Positions 28,801 to 36,108 of a stretch of DNA of 64,000 nucleotides are shown piece by piece. The stretch is from Algoriphagus alkaliphilus. Lineage in GTDB: Bacteria; Bacteroidota; Bacteroidia; Cytophagales; Cyclobacteriaceae. The translations under genes were made by a program, and so were the position numbers. The notes beneath the pieces are model-generated. The model was given only the letters and a program-made list of their open reading frames with translations. It was not told where the DNA came from and made no database searches. The first letter of the stretch is position 1. Every line of letters starts with the position of its first letter. The stretch spans positions 1-64,000 of the forward strand of contig NZ_FMXE01000017.1 in the NCBI RefSeq assembly GCF_900103735.1. Reading direction: 5' to 3'.

Positions 28801-29058
28801 AACTTCATCTACTCGAAGCACTTTCATCAGTTCGTCATCCATCTTATCACCCGGAATGACTGTCGTTCGGAGACGATTCAGCTCTTTGAGAATCCGCTCC
28901 TTCATTTCCGCGGTAGCTTTATTGGTAAAAGTCACCGCGAGAATCTGCCGAAATGCTCCGGGATTTGCCAATGCAAGTTTGAGGTATTCCAAGGTCAGCG
29001 TGTAGGTCTTACCCGAGCCGGCCGAGGATTTGTAGATGATGAAGGGTTTATGATCCAT
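25846..29058 (-). CDS. AddA/RecB-like UvrD-family helicase-nuclease
   Basis: Motor and nuclease subunit of the AddAB-like complex. The 1070-residue protein has Walker A SSAGSGKTYTL (about residues 10-20), the Ia motif AVTFTNKATAEMKERI, motif II LIDEFQDTS (near 380), QSIYRWRGG, motif V-type ILTIHKSKGLQFKVV, and a C-terminal RecB nuclease with RPDRI and VIVDFKTG. This is the domain order of AddA. It is first in a two-gene unit with the AddB-like gene and is divergent from the GH67 gene. The start at 29058 (MDHKPFIIYKSSAGSGKT) leaves the usual short lead before the P-loop. Confidence 0.92.
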   Translation of the reverse strand: MDHKPFIIYKSSAGSGKTYTLTLEYLKLALANPGAFRQILAVTFTNKATAEMKERILKELNRLRTTVIPGDKMDDELMKVLRVDEVGLMASASQTLTAILHDYGHFSVSTIDSFFQKVVRAFAREMDLNAKFEVELDQQAVLDRVVDRVVMLVMEDEFLHKWLVDYASDQIQNGKSWDIRRNIRELGGQIFQEDFKRYSADIRSFLKEKENISRLQVFARERRAELIKIAEAINLKANEIRAGLGLEWSDYNRGFLSRFDKLGKKETPISDFSDALLAKAASPEAWATKTSPKRDLIEQSYYAGLGELLGKVEQLTYQWNTLLTISKNIYVYGIFRNLLEELTLIKDEESILLISDANEFLKEITKENDAPFIYEKVGNQYRNYLIDEFQDTSGFQWASFKPLLENSLSQGNTNLLVGDVKQSIYRWRGGEMKLLLEQVEQEMGVFGIQHENLETNFRSLPTIIDFNNALFKRLPASFEATLQDQYGVADPSILSRAYSDVNQKISPKKASSEFRGKVKIEFLASGKEEEEEGNFSERVLDKLPAMVCELQDHGYSLRDIAFLVRTKAEGEAIADILMREGARNIDSAYRFDVLSDESMYLSKSAAVKALVAGLKYLQYPDDVVQFKTMWYYRAVLQGEPVNHELLALDQIPDYLREKMESFRQRETLLLQLPLMEALEELISALDLMENGLEKAYISGFKEAVYDFTASNRSDLAGFLDWWEDNQSKRTVKIPEGHDAMRILTIHKSKGLQFKVVLMPFLKWTIFDVTKGNVVWSPFEDKDHNLAAIIPLTLNSNLSKSDFHETYSEEAILAYLDSLNMIYVALTRAEDVFWGFVPYKEKIGSLNILEVHLQQILQNGIETGEGLSLSEYFDSETKIFELGDWPKVKPEKPPVLTVPELRWAYQNWTELLKVKKYAVDFSQEGMEQRKKRNFGLLVHEILEKSIDLEAAKSILQSFYFEGRLSESEKSEVETQLIGLFKNSLFSSWFVGEGILLAEQGILLPRGKQKRPDRIILRESESVIVDFKTGEEMEHYRNQVREYMELVKKLTQKPAKGFLCYLETGKIEEVHA

Positions 29059-29211
29059 GGGAAAAAGTTAGGCTTCGAAGATAGGAAAGCCAAGGGGATT
29101 TCGACACAAGTTTGGGCTGAAGTGACGGCAGTTGTCAGAAATCCATTGCGGAGCTCAAATTGGAATTTCTTGCATTTTTGGTCATTTTCAAATTCTCAAA
29201 TATTTAAGCCC

Positions 29212-31371
29212 ATGAAAACCTTGCTGAGTAGTTTCATTTGTTGTCTGCTATTCTTTGACACCAGTGCCAAAGATGGCTATGGACTTTGGCTGGATTACAG
29301 TCCGGTGGAAAATCCACAACTAAAGACTCAGATCGATCCGCTTTTCTCCGGATTTTTTTTCTTTGGCGAAAGCCCAACTTACGATGTCATCCGAAAGGAA
29401 CTGGATATAGCAGGTCAAAAGATGCTGGGAAAAACGCCGATTTATTCAAAGGAAAGATTGGCTCAATCCAAGGTTTGGTTGGGAACACGGGAACAGCTTT
29501 CGCAAGTACTCGGATTGCAGCAACAGGTTGACATCCGGGATTTGGGCGAAGATGGATTTTGGATGGGGCCAATCGATTTTCAGGGAAAAACCTATTTCAC
29601 CATCGTGGGAAACCGACCTATCGGTGTCCTCTATGGTGTCTTTGATTGGTTGAAAACCATTCAAACCGGAGCTTTTGATCCCCGCCTCCAAAAATCAGAC
29701 AGTCCAAAAGTTAGGCTTCGTATGCTCAACCATTGGGACAATCTGGATCGGACAGTGGAGAGAGGGTATGCAGGTTTCTCGATTTGGGATTGGCACAAGC
29801 TTCCAGGCTATATCGATCCCCGCTACATCGACTATGCACGGGCAAATGCAAGCATCGGAATCAACGCCGTGTCGCTCACCAATGTCAATGCAAATGCCAG
29901 GATTCTCACCACTGATTTCATGAAAAAGGCGAAAGTTTTGGCAGACATTTTCAGACCTTATGGCATTAAGGTTTTCCTTACCGCGCGCTTTTCTGCTCCG
30001 ATCGAAATCGGAGGATTAAAAACCGCCGATCCACTCGATCCGGAGGTAATCGCTTTTTGGAAAAATAAAACAGACGAGATGTACTCCTTTATCCCCGACT
30101 TTGGGGGTTACCTCGTCAAAGCTAATTCTGAGGGTCAACCCGGCCCACATGAATACCAACGAAATCATGCCGAAGGTGCAAATGTCCTGGCCGACGCTTT
30201 GGCTCCACATGATGGCATCTTGATTTGGAGAGCTTTCGTCTATTCACATGAGTTGGATGAGGACCGGCACAAACATGCCAATCTCGAATTCGAACCTTTG
30301 GATGGTAAATTCCGGGAGAACGTGATCATACAAGTGAAAAATGGAGCGATAGATTTCATGCCACGTGAACCTTTTCATCCGCTCTTTGGAGCTGTCAAGA
30401 GTACCAATCTCGGGATTGAGTTTCAAATCACTCAGGAATACCTCGGACAAGCTACCCAATTGGTCTTCCTTGCTCCGATGTGGGAAGAAGTTTTGCGCAG
30501 CAGAACCTACCGCCCTACCTCTGCCTCCACTGTGGCTGGTATCATCGATGGAAGCGACTCCGGACAAAAGCTGACACTGATGGCGGGCGTATCCAATATC
30601 GGAACCGACCGCAATTGGACCGGGCATCTTTTCGGACAGGCCAACTGGTATGCATTTGGACGACAGGCATGGGATCACTCCTTGACCTCAGCCCAAATTG
30701 CAGATGAATGGATAAAAATGACCTTTGGTCAAAAACCGGAAGTTTTATCAAAAATCAATGAAATTCTACTCGGATCGCATGAAGCAGCCGTCAATTACAT
30801 GATGCCCTTAGGGCTTCACCATATCATGGGCTGGGATCATCATTACGGTCCGGGACCTTGGGTGACGGGCGGAAGACCGGACTGGACAGCGCTCTATTAT
30901 CATCAGGCGGATAGTATGGGAATCGGTTTTGACCGCACAGCAAGTGGCAGTGATGCCTTGGGCCAATATGCTCCCGAACTGGTGAACGCGTATGCTGATC
31001 CGAATCAAATACCGGAGAAATATTTGCTTTGGTTTCATCATCTTCCTTGGGATTTTGAGATGAAATCAGGAAAAACACTTTGGGAGGAAATCGGCCTTCA
31101 TTACGATCAGGGTGTAAAAACCGCGAGAAAAATGAAGGAATCTTGGTCTTCTTTGGAATCTGAGATCGATCCTGAGCGATTTGATCATGTGAGGCAATTG
31201 TTGGCCGTTCAGGTCTCAGAGGCCGAATGGTGGAGAAATTCCTGCTTACTTTATTTCCAGACTTTTGCGAAGCGCCCTTTTCCGGAGGAAATCGAACAGC
31301 CCGAAGGTGATCTGGAATATTACAAAAGCTTAAGATTCCCAACCGCACCGGGGATTAGGCCGAGATGGTGA
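29212..31371 (+). CDS. GH67 alpha-glucuronidase
   Basis: Removes 4-O-methyl-glucuronic acid side groups from glucuronoxylan oligosaccharides. The start at 29212 gives a signal peptide (MKTLLSSFICCLLFFDTSA) and about 719 residues, the family's usual length, so the enzyme is exported. The likely general acid is the Glu in KANSEGQPGP (about residue 304). The Asp of KNGAIDFMPREP and the Glu of FQITQEYLG, 28 residues apart, match the two catalytic acids known from characterised GH67 enzymes. The C-terminal WDHHYGPGPWV ... LYYHQADSMGIGFDRTASGSDALGQY blocks are also typical. No xylanase, xylosidase or SusCD pair is adjacent, so it is an isolated xylan gene here. Confidence 0.95.
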   Translation: MKTLLSSFICCLLFFDTSAKDGYGLWLDYSPVENPQLKTQIDPLFSGFFFFGESPTYDVIRKELDIAGQKMLGKTPIYSKERLAQSKVWLGTREQLSQVLGLQQQVDIRDLGEDGFWMGPIDFQGKTYFTIVGNRPIGVLYGVFDWLKTIQTGAFDPRLQKSDSPKVRLRMLNHWDNLDRTVERGYAGFSIWDWHKLPGYIDPRYIDYARANASIGINAVSLTNVNANARILTTDFMKKAKVLADIFRPYGIKVFLTARFSAPIEIGGLKTADPLDPEVIAFWKNKTDEMYSFIPDFGGYLVKANSEGQPGPHEYQRNHAEGANVLADALAPHDGILIWRAFVYSHELDEDRHKHANLEFEPLDGKFRENVIIQVKNGAIDFMPREPFHPLFGAVKSTNLGIEFQITQEYLGQATQLVFLAPMWEEVLRSRTYRPTSASTVAGIIDGSDSGQKLTLMAGVSNIGTDRNWTGHLFGQANWYAFGRQAWDHSLTSAQIADEWIKMTFGQKPEVLSKINEILLGSHEAAVNYMMPLGLHHIMGWDHHYGPGPWVTGGRPDWTALYYHQADSMGIGFDRTASGSDALGQYAPELVNAYADPNQIPEKYLLWFHHLPWDFEMKSGKTLWEEIGLHYDQGVKTARKMKESWSSLESEIDPERFDHVRQLLAVQVSEAEWWRNSCLLYFQTFAKRPFPEEIEQPEGDLEYYKSLRFPTAPGIRPRW

Positions 31372-31428
31372 TTTGGATTTACGGTTTTCGAAATACGATT
31401 TACGAGGCTTTTGGAAGAGTTTGGTTGT

Positions 31429-31515
31429 TCAGCCACCGTGAGTGTCCCCACTCACGGTTTACTTAAAAATAATTTGAATTCAAGTGAGTGGGGACACTCA
31501 CTTGGGCGAGAAAAT
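31429..31515. repeat. REPIN: two inverted REP hairpins (GTG-GGGA-CAC/GGCGA family)
   Basis: The left hairpin ACCGTGAGTG/CACTCACGGT (31435-31458) is in minus orientation with a GGCTGA-type tail to its left. The right hairpin CAAGTGAGTG-GGGA-CACTCACTTG (31481-31504) is in plus orientation with the tail GGCGAGAAAA. About 22 bp separate them. Two REP units facing away from each other are the standard REPIN arrangement. It sits between the GH67 gene and a VOC gene. Confidence 0.7.
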
Positions 31516-31568
31516 GAAGTAATAATGAATATCGAATGATGAATGTTGAATGATGAAGAAATAAGAAC

Positions 31569-32054
31569 ATGGAAATATACACTATCCCCGCCGCTACCCG
31601 AATCGGGCATGTACACCTAAAAGTCACAGACATCCAGCGATCGCTGGATTTCTATTGTGGATTGCTGGGATTTGAGCTCGTATTGATGTATGGCAAAGAT
31701 GCCGCCTTCATCTCTGCGGGAGGCTATCATCACCACATCGGATTGAATACCTGGCAAAGCAAAGGGGGGAAACCGGCACCGAAAAATGCCCCTGGACTCT
31801 TTCATACTGCCATTCTTTTCCCAACACGAAAAGATCTAGCTGTGATCTTTAAACGGATCACTGAAGCCAATTATCCACTCACCGGTGCTGCTGACCATGG
31901 CGTTTCGGAAGCGCTATATTTGGATGATCCCGATGAAAACGGGGTGGAACTGTATTGGGATCGACCAAAAGTAGACTGGCCTTTGGATGAAAATGGAGAC
32001 CTCACTATGTACACGAGGCAGTTGGATGTGAAGGGACTTTTGGGAGAGCTTTAA
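31569..32054 (+). CDS. VOC (glyoxalase/extradiol dioxygenase-fold) family protein
   Basis: A 161-residue VOC-superfamily metalloprotein-like enzyme. N-terminal IGHVHLKVTDIQRSLDFYCGLLGF supplies the first metal-ligand His. YHHHIGLNTW gives the second, and the C-terminal DDPDENGVELYWDRP gives the Glu, matching the H-H-E ligand pattern of CatE/YfiE-like catechol 2,3-dioxygenase relatives. The substrate cannot be told from sequence. It stands alone between REP copies on both sides. Confidence 0.85.
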   Translation: MEIYTIPAATRIGHVHLKVTDIQRSLDFYCGLLGFELVLMYGKDAAFISAGGYHHHIGLNTWQSKGGKPAPKNAPGLFHTAILFPTRKDLAVIFKRITEANYPLTGAADHGVSEALYLDDPDENGVELYWDRPKVDWPLDENGDLTMYTRQLDVKGLLGEL

Positions 32055-32085
32055 TTACTATTCGATTTGCTTACTAAATAAAATT

Positions 32086-32118
32086 CAAGTGAGTGCGGAG
32101 ACTCACTTGGGCGAGAAA
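32086..32118 (+). repeat. REP hairpin, GTG-RRGA-CAC/GGCGA family (variant loop)
   Basis: The stem CAAGTGAGT/ACTCACTTG (9 bp) encloses the loop GCGGAG, one base changed from the consensus apex. The tail GGCGAGAAAA is identical to that of the copy at 31505-31515. It lies between the VOC gene and the truncated DUF1016 gene. Confidence 0.6.
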
Positions 32119-32151
32119 ACCTAAATGAAGACAATAGAAATGACCTGAACT

Positions 32152-32526
32152 ATGACCAAGAAAACCCAAAACTTGCATAACGTTGATCTATTCCAGGATT
32201 TGTCGGAAATGATCGAACAGAGTCAGAAACAAATAGCAAAAGTAGCTAATAGTGCGTTGACGCTTTTGTTTTGGAATGTTGGCAATCGGATCAGTAATGA
32301 AATCCTAAACAATGAACGAGCCGCATATGGAAAGCAAATCGTAGCCACTATATCTGCCCAACTAGAAGCAAACTATGGCCGTAATTTCACGGAAAAAAAT
32401 GTCCGCAGAATGATTCAATTTGCCGAAGAGTTTCCGGATTTTCAAATTGTCGTTACACTGTCACGACAATTGAGTTGGAGCCACTTTTTTAATATTAATC
32501 ACTTTGTATCCAAGCTAAAATTCTAA
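32152..32526 (+). pseudogene. DUF1016/YhcG-type PDDEXK nuclease, 3'-truncated remnant
   Basis: The 124 residues match the N-terminal domain of YhcG/DUF1016 proteins: helical start, LLFWNVGNRISNEIL, YGKQIVATISAQLEANYGRNFTEKNVRRMIQFAEEFP, and the landmark LSRQLSWSHF. In complete proteins (about 340-370 residues) this is followed by a linker and a PD-(D/E)XK nuclease domain. Here the sequence switches to FNINHFVSKLKF and stops, and no remaining nuclease codons follow. I read it as a decayed gene. An alternative is a stand-alone N-terminal domain, since such shortened copies are often annotated as intact. Confidence 0.72.
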
Positions 32527-32610
32527 ATCCTTTTTCTCTGACAACCTTTGGGCAGGTAGGCATTTGGCTAAGAATTTTCGCGCTACATAGCATCCTCAGG
32601 GTGAAAAATC

Positions 32611-32656
32611 TTAGTGTTCTCTTATTTTCCTTTGCGGCCTTTGTGGTAAAAACTTC
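32611..32656. repeat. Dispersed intergenic sequence (TTTGCGGCCTTTGTGGT type)
   Basis: CTTAGTGTTCTCTTATTTT followed by CCTTTGCGGCCTTTGTGGTAAAAA resembles the segments at 42341-42376 and, reversed, 42111-42141. It is a simple TTTGCG-rich element of unknown role that directly precedes the stop of the lipase gene. Similarity is moderate. Confidence 0.35.
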
Positions 32657-32661
32657 TCGAT

Positions 32662-33498
32662 TCAAATCCTTTCCCCCACCCAATCCACAATCACCTGCAT
32701 CACTTCCTCCCGATCAGAATCATTGACCAATTCATGATAGCCTCCGGGAAAAATCTTGAGGGTTTTATCGGCTGACTTAGCCTTTTCAAATAATAATTCC
32801 GATCCTTTTGGATTGGTGAGTCGATCTGCTTCTCCGTGAATCAATAGAAAAGGAAGACCTAATTCACCTGCTTTCTGCTGAATAAACTGCATCATTTGGT
32901 AGAGCTCATAGCCTGTCCTAGCCGGGATATTTTCCTGATAGATCAAGGGATCTTTTTTATATTTTTCCACTTCCTCGGGAATCCGGGAAATTCCCAAAAT
33001 GTCCAATTTGAGGACTTTAAGCTTGGGTAAAAGGCGATTGATTAGACCGGAAATTGTGATCAAGAAGTAGGATGTCCCTTCCGCCTCTTTTATTGCCGGC
33101 GAACTTAGAATCACACCTTTGGCTTCAGGCTTAAATTTCAGTATATAAGCCGCCACCAATCCTCCACCCATACTGTGCCCATAAAGAAAAGCAGGAAGGC
33201 CGGGCAAATAGGCTTTGACTTTACCAAAAAGTGCATCGATGTCCTTCAGGTAATCTTCATAAGAATCAAAGTAGGCTGTTGGCTTTCCTTCTACTGATTT
33301 TCCATGTCCTCTTCCATCAAAAGTAAAAACTGCCACACCCAATTCATTCAGCTTTTCAACGATATGCCCATACCGGCCGCTATGCTCTCCCAAACCATGA
33401 ACGAGCAGCATTCCAGCCTTTGGTTTTTCAGGCATCCAAGCTTGGAGGTAAAGTTTCAGTCCGTCGTAAGTGGTAAAGGAGGTTTCGAGGTGTGACAT
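32662..33498 (-). CDS. Alpha/beta hydrolase, monoacylglycerol lipase-like
   Basis: A cytoplasmic serine hydrolase of 278 residues. The segments KAGMLLVHGLGEHSGRYGHI (oxyanion HG), TFDGRGHGKSVEGKP, nucleophile elbow YGHSMGGGL (Ser about 113), LLIHGEADRLTNP (acid) and the terminal GGYHELVND (His) match the monoglyceride lipase/lysophospholipase (PldB-like) group. No signal peptide is seen. It is a single gene, divergent from the serine hydrolase at 33553. The natural substrate is not certain. Confidence 0.88.
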   Translation of the reverse strand: MSHLETSFTTYDGLKLYLQAWMPEKPKAGMLLVHGLGEHSGRYGHIVEKLNELGVAVFTFDGRGHGKSVEGKPTAYFDSYEDYLKDIDALFGKVKAYLPGLPAFLYGHSMGGGLVAAYILKFKPEAKGVILSSPAIKEAEGTSYFLITISGLINRLLPKLKVLKLDILGISRIPEEVEKYKKDPLIYQENIPARTGYELYQMMQFIQQKAGELGLPFLLIHGEADRLTNPKGSELLFEKAKSADKTLKIFPGGYHELVNDSDREEVMQVIVDWVGERI

Positions 33499-33552
33499 GG
33501 ATCAGCTAGTTTTTGATTAAATTTAGAAGTATGCCGACCATATTCAATCAAA

Positions 33553-34755
33553 ATGATCCAAAAAACCTTTTCCACCATCCTTCTGTCACTAGTCTTGGTT
33601 TGTTCAGGACTGGCACAAACCGGCCTTTCCAAAGACCGTCTCGATCGATACGATGCCTATTTTCAAAAAGAAATCGAAGAGGGCAGATTACCGGGAGTCG
33701 TCACGCTAGTATATAAAAATGGCGAAAAAGTCCACGAATCGGCTTTGGGCTACAATGATTTTTCCGGAAAAACTCCAGCGAAGACAGATCAAATCTACTA
33801 CATCCAGTCGATGACCAAGCCCATCATTACCGCGGCTTTCATGATGCTGTATGAGGAAGGGCACTTCTTCCTCAACGATCCGCTTCACAAGTATCTTCCG
33901 GAATTCAAGGATGCCATGGTTGCAAAAGACGTAAAATTGGGTTCTGAAGGAGGTTTGGAGCCTGTCAAGTCGCCCATTACCATCGCCCAACTGATGAGTC
34001 ACACGGCTGGATTTTCACATGGATTGGGAAGCTCCAAAGTGGACGAAGAAGTGATTCGTGGTCTTTATCAAACCCAATACAAAGATATCGCATCTCGTGT
34101 AGCTGCTTACGCTAAACTCCCACTCTACGGTCAGCCGGGTGAGCAATGGTACTATTCGGCTTCACCGGACATCCTTGCGCGACTGATTGAAGTCTTTTCC
34201 GGTCAGACAACTGCTGAATTCCTACAGCAACGACTTTTTAATCCCTTGGGAATGAAGGATACAGGCTACAATCTCACAGAAGCGCAAACTAAGCGAATGA
34301 CTGTACTGCATGCCTTTGATGAAGACGGTAAGCTGATCAAAGCTCCAAGGCAAACTCCCACCTCGGGAAATACAGTCTTTGCCGGTGCTAATGCACTATT
34401 TTCCACTGCACACGATTATTCACTTTTTGCCCGTATGATGCTCAATGGCGGAGAATTGGATGGAAAAAGATATCTAAGTTCGAAAACTGTGGAATTGATG
34501 TCAATAAACCAGAGTAAGGATCTTTTTCAGGATCCGGGAAAGGGTTTTGGATTTGGCTTTGCTGTGGTGGATAATTTGGCAGATACCAAGGCTTTGGGAT
34601 CGGAGGGCACATTCTATTGGAGTGGTGCCTATTGCACCTACTTCTTTATAGATCCAAAGGAAGACATGGTCGCGATATTTATGACACAGGTCGCACCTTT
34701 CAGTTCGTATTACGAAAACAAGTTCCGGCAAATGGTTTATCAGGCGATCGAGTAA
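33553..34755 (+). CDS. Exported serine hydrolase, beta-lactamase/EstB-like (class C fold)
   Basis: A 400-residue protein with a signal peptide (MIQKTFSTILLSLVLVCSGLAQ). The catalytic Ser-x-x-Lys is in YIQSMTKPI (about residues 77-85), and the Tyr motif appears as WYYSASPD (Y-S-A in place of Y-x-N, about 200). FSHGLG and the C-terminal segment EGTFYWSGAYCTYFFIDP stand where the third motif is expected. The family includes esterases, D-aminopeptidases and AmpC-like enzymes; most such Bacteroidota proteins are not antibiotic resistance genes. The following 237 bp contain only a doubtful 58-codon frame. Confidence 0.87.
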   Translation: MIQKTFSTILLSLVLVCSGLAQTGLSKDRLDRYDAYFQKEIEEGRLPGVVTLVYKNGEKVHESALGYNDFSGKTPAKTDQIYYIQSMTKPIITAAFMMLYEEGHFFLNDPLHKYLPEFKDAMVAKDVKLGSEGGLEPVKSPITIAQLMSHTAGFSHGLGSSKVDEEVIRGLYQTQYKDIASRVAAYAKLPLYGQPGEQWYYSASPDILARLIEVFSGQTTAEFLQQRLFNPLGMKDTGYNLTEAQTKRMTVLHAFDEDGKLIKAPRQTPTSGNTVFAGANALFSTAHDYSLFARMMLNGGELDGKRYLSSKTVELMSINQSKDLFQDPGKGFGFGFAVVDNLADTKALGSEGTFYWSGAYCTYFFIDPKEDMVAIFMTQVAPFSSYYENKFRQMVYQAIE

Positions 34756-34992
34756 TGAGAGAAAAGATGAAGGTTTCGGTAAGTAGTCCCGACAGTCAGT
34801 TTTCTGACACAGGCAATAGATCCTTTCATTTCCCACCACGAGACACCTATTCTGTAACATCAGCGCTCGCATGAGTCTAACTTCACCGCAGCTAAATCAG
34901 GTAGCCGATAAAAAACCACCGTGGACTGATTTTTCTCAGTTCTTTCGGGAGAAGAAATTGTTTACTTTGAATTTCCTCATGCTTCAATTCGT

Positions 34993-36108
34993 ATGCGAAA
35001 AATTTGTTTTTCATTTTCGGGATTTGGTGATTTTCAAATACTGATTTTACTATCAATGAGTATCATTTCTTGCGGAAAGTCGGATGAAAAAACTATCCTG
35101 CCGGAAAAAAAATCACTGACTGAATCGGTCTATGCTTCAGGCCTGGTCAAAGCAAAAGGTCAATACGAAGCTTTTACCTTAGCTACCGGGCCGATTGAAG
35201 AAATCTTTGTTCGGGAAGGCGACACCGTAAAAGCCGGCACCCCCATATTGAAAGTTTTCAGCGAACGAGAAAAACTTGGCAGGGATAATGCGCAACTTTC
35301 CCGAAATTTTGCAGACCTGCAATCCAACCAAAGTCGCATTCAAGATCTGGAGTTGACCATCAATCTGGCAAAAAGCAAAAAACAAAACGACTCCCTTCTG
35401 CTCGTTCGGCAAACGAGCCTTTGGGCAAAGGGAATTGGTACAGCAGTAGAATTAGAGCAACGTGCCCTTAATTTTCAAAACTCAAAAACCTCCTACGAAT
35501 CGGCTTTGCTACGTTACCTGGATTTGAAGCGGGAAATCGAATTCAACTCAAGGAGTGCCTCAAAAAATCTCGCCATCAGCGACGTCCTGCTTGGCGAATA
35601 CTTACTTACCAGCAAAATCGATGGTGTAGTGTATTCTGTTTTGAAGGAAAAAGGAGAAATGGTCAGTCCACAAACTCCATTAGCGGTGATTGGAAGTGCG
35701 GGAGAATTTCTTTTGGAATTGCAGGTCGATGAATATGATATTTCCAAAGTTGAACTAGGCCAAATTGTGATGGTCACCATGGACAGTTTTAAGGATCAGG
35801 TTTTCGAAGCCAAAGTCACCCGAATCTATCCGATCATGAATTCGCTAAGTAAGAGTTTCACGATTGAGGCCGTTTTCACCAAAGCACCTCCCCGGCTCTA
35901 CCCTAATCTGACGCTGGAAGCAAATATTGTGACTCAGATAAAAGCCGAAACGCTGGTTATCCCTAGAAGCTACCTTTGGCTGGATAATCAGGTGATCACT
36001 GAAAACGGCGATACGATTCCGGTAAAAGTTGGAATCAAGACGTATCAATTTGCCGAAATCTTGGAAGGCGTTGATGAAAAAACTCCACTAATACTTCCTA
36101 GAAAATAA
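34993..36108 (+). CDS. HlyD/RND-type periplasmic adaptor lipoprotein of an ABC exporter
   Basis: A 371-residue periplasmic membrane-fusion protein. A signal region ends in the lipobox MSIISC (Cys about residue 28). The lipoyl/barrel-sandwich halves (GPIEEIFVREGDTVKAGTPILKVFS and SKIDGVVYSVLKEKGEMVSPQTPLAVIG) flank an alpha-hairpin of about 100 residues, then a beta-barrel domain (LQVDEYDISKVELGQIVMVTMDSF). It overlaps the permease start by one base and is first of three coupled genes. The set resembles DevBCA or MacAB-type exporters with a separate ATPase. The outer-membrane channel must come from elsewhere. The cargo is unknown. Confidence 0.88.
   Translation: MRKICFSFSGFGDFQILILLSMSIISCGKSDEKTILPEKKSLTESVYASGLVKAKGQYEAFTLATGPIEEIFVREGDTVKAGTPILKVFSEREKLGRDNAQLSRNFADLQSNQSRIQDLELTINLAKSKKQNDSLLLVRQTSLWAKGIGTAVELEQRALNFQNSKTSYESALLRYLDLKREIEFNSRSASKNLAISDVLLGEYLLTSKIDGVVYSVLKEKGEMVSPQTPLAVIGSAGEFLLELQVDEYDISKVELGQIVMVTMDSFKDQVFEAKVTRIYPIMNSLSKSFTIEAVFTKAPPRLYPNLTLEANIVTQIKAETLVIPRSYLWLDNQVITENGDTIPVKVGIKTYQFAEILEGVDEKTPLILPRK

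Noticed and set aside
33553..34755. Beta-lactamase resistance gene
   Set aside because: SxxK is present, but the Tyr motif is Y-S-A and the sequence fits the broad EstB/serine hydrolase group; resistance would be over-interpretation.
34871..35047. 58-codon frame (MSLTSPQLNQVADKK...) before the HlyD-type gene
   Set aside because: It overlaps the HlyD signal sequence in another frame and has no clear ribosome site or motif. It could be a fragment but cannot be supported.
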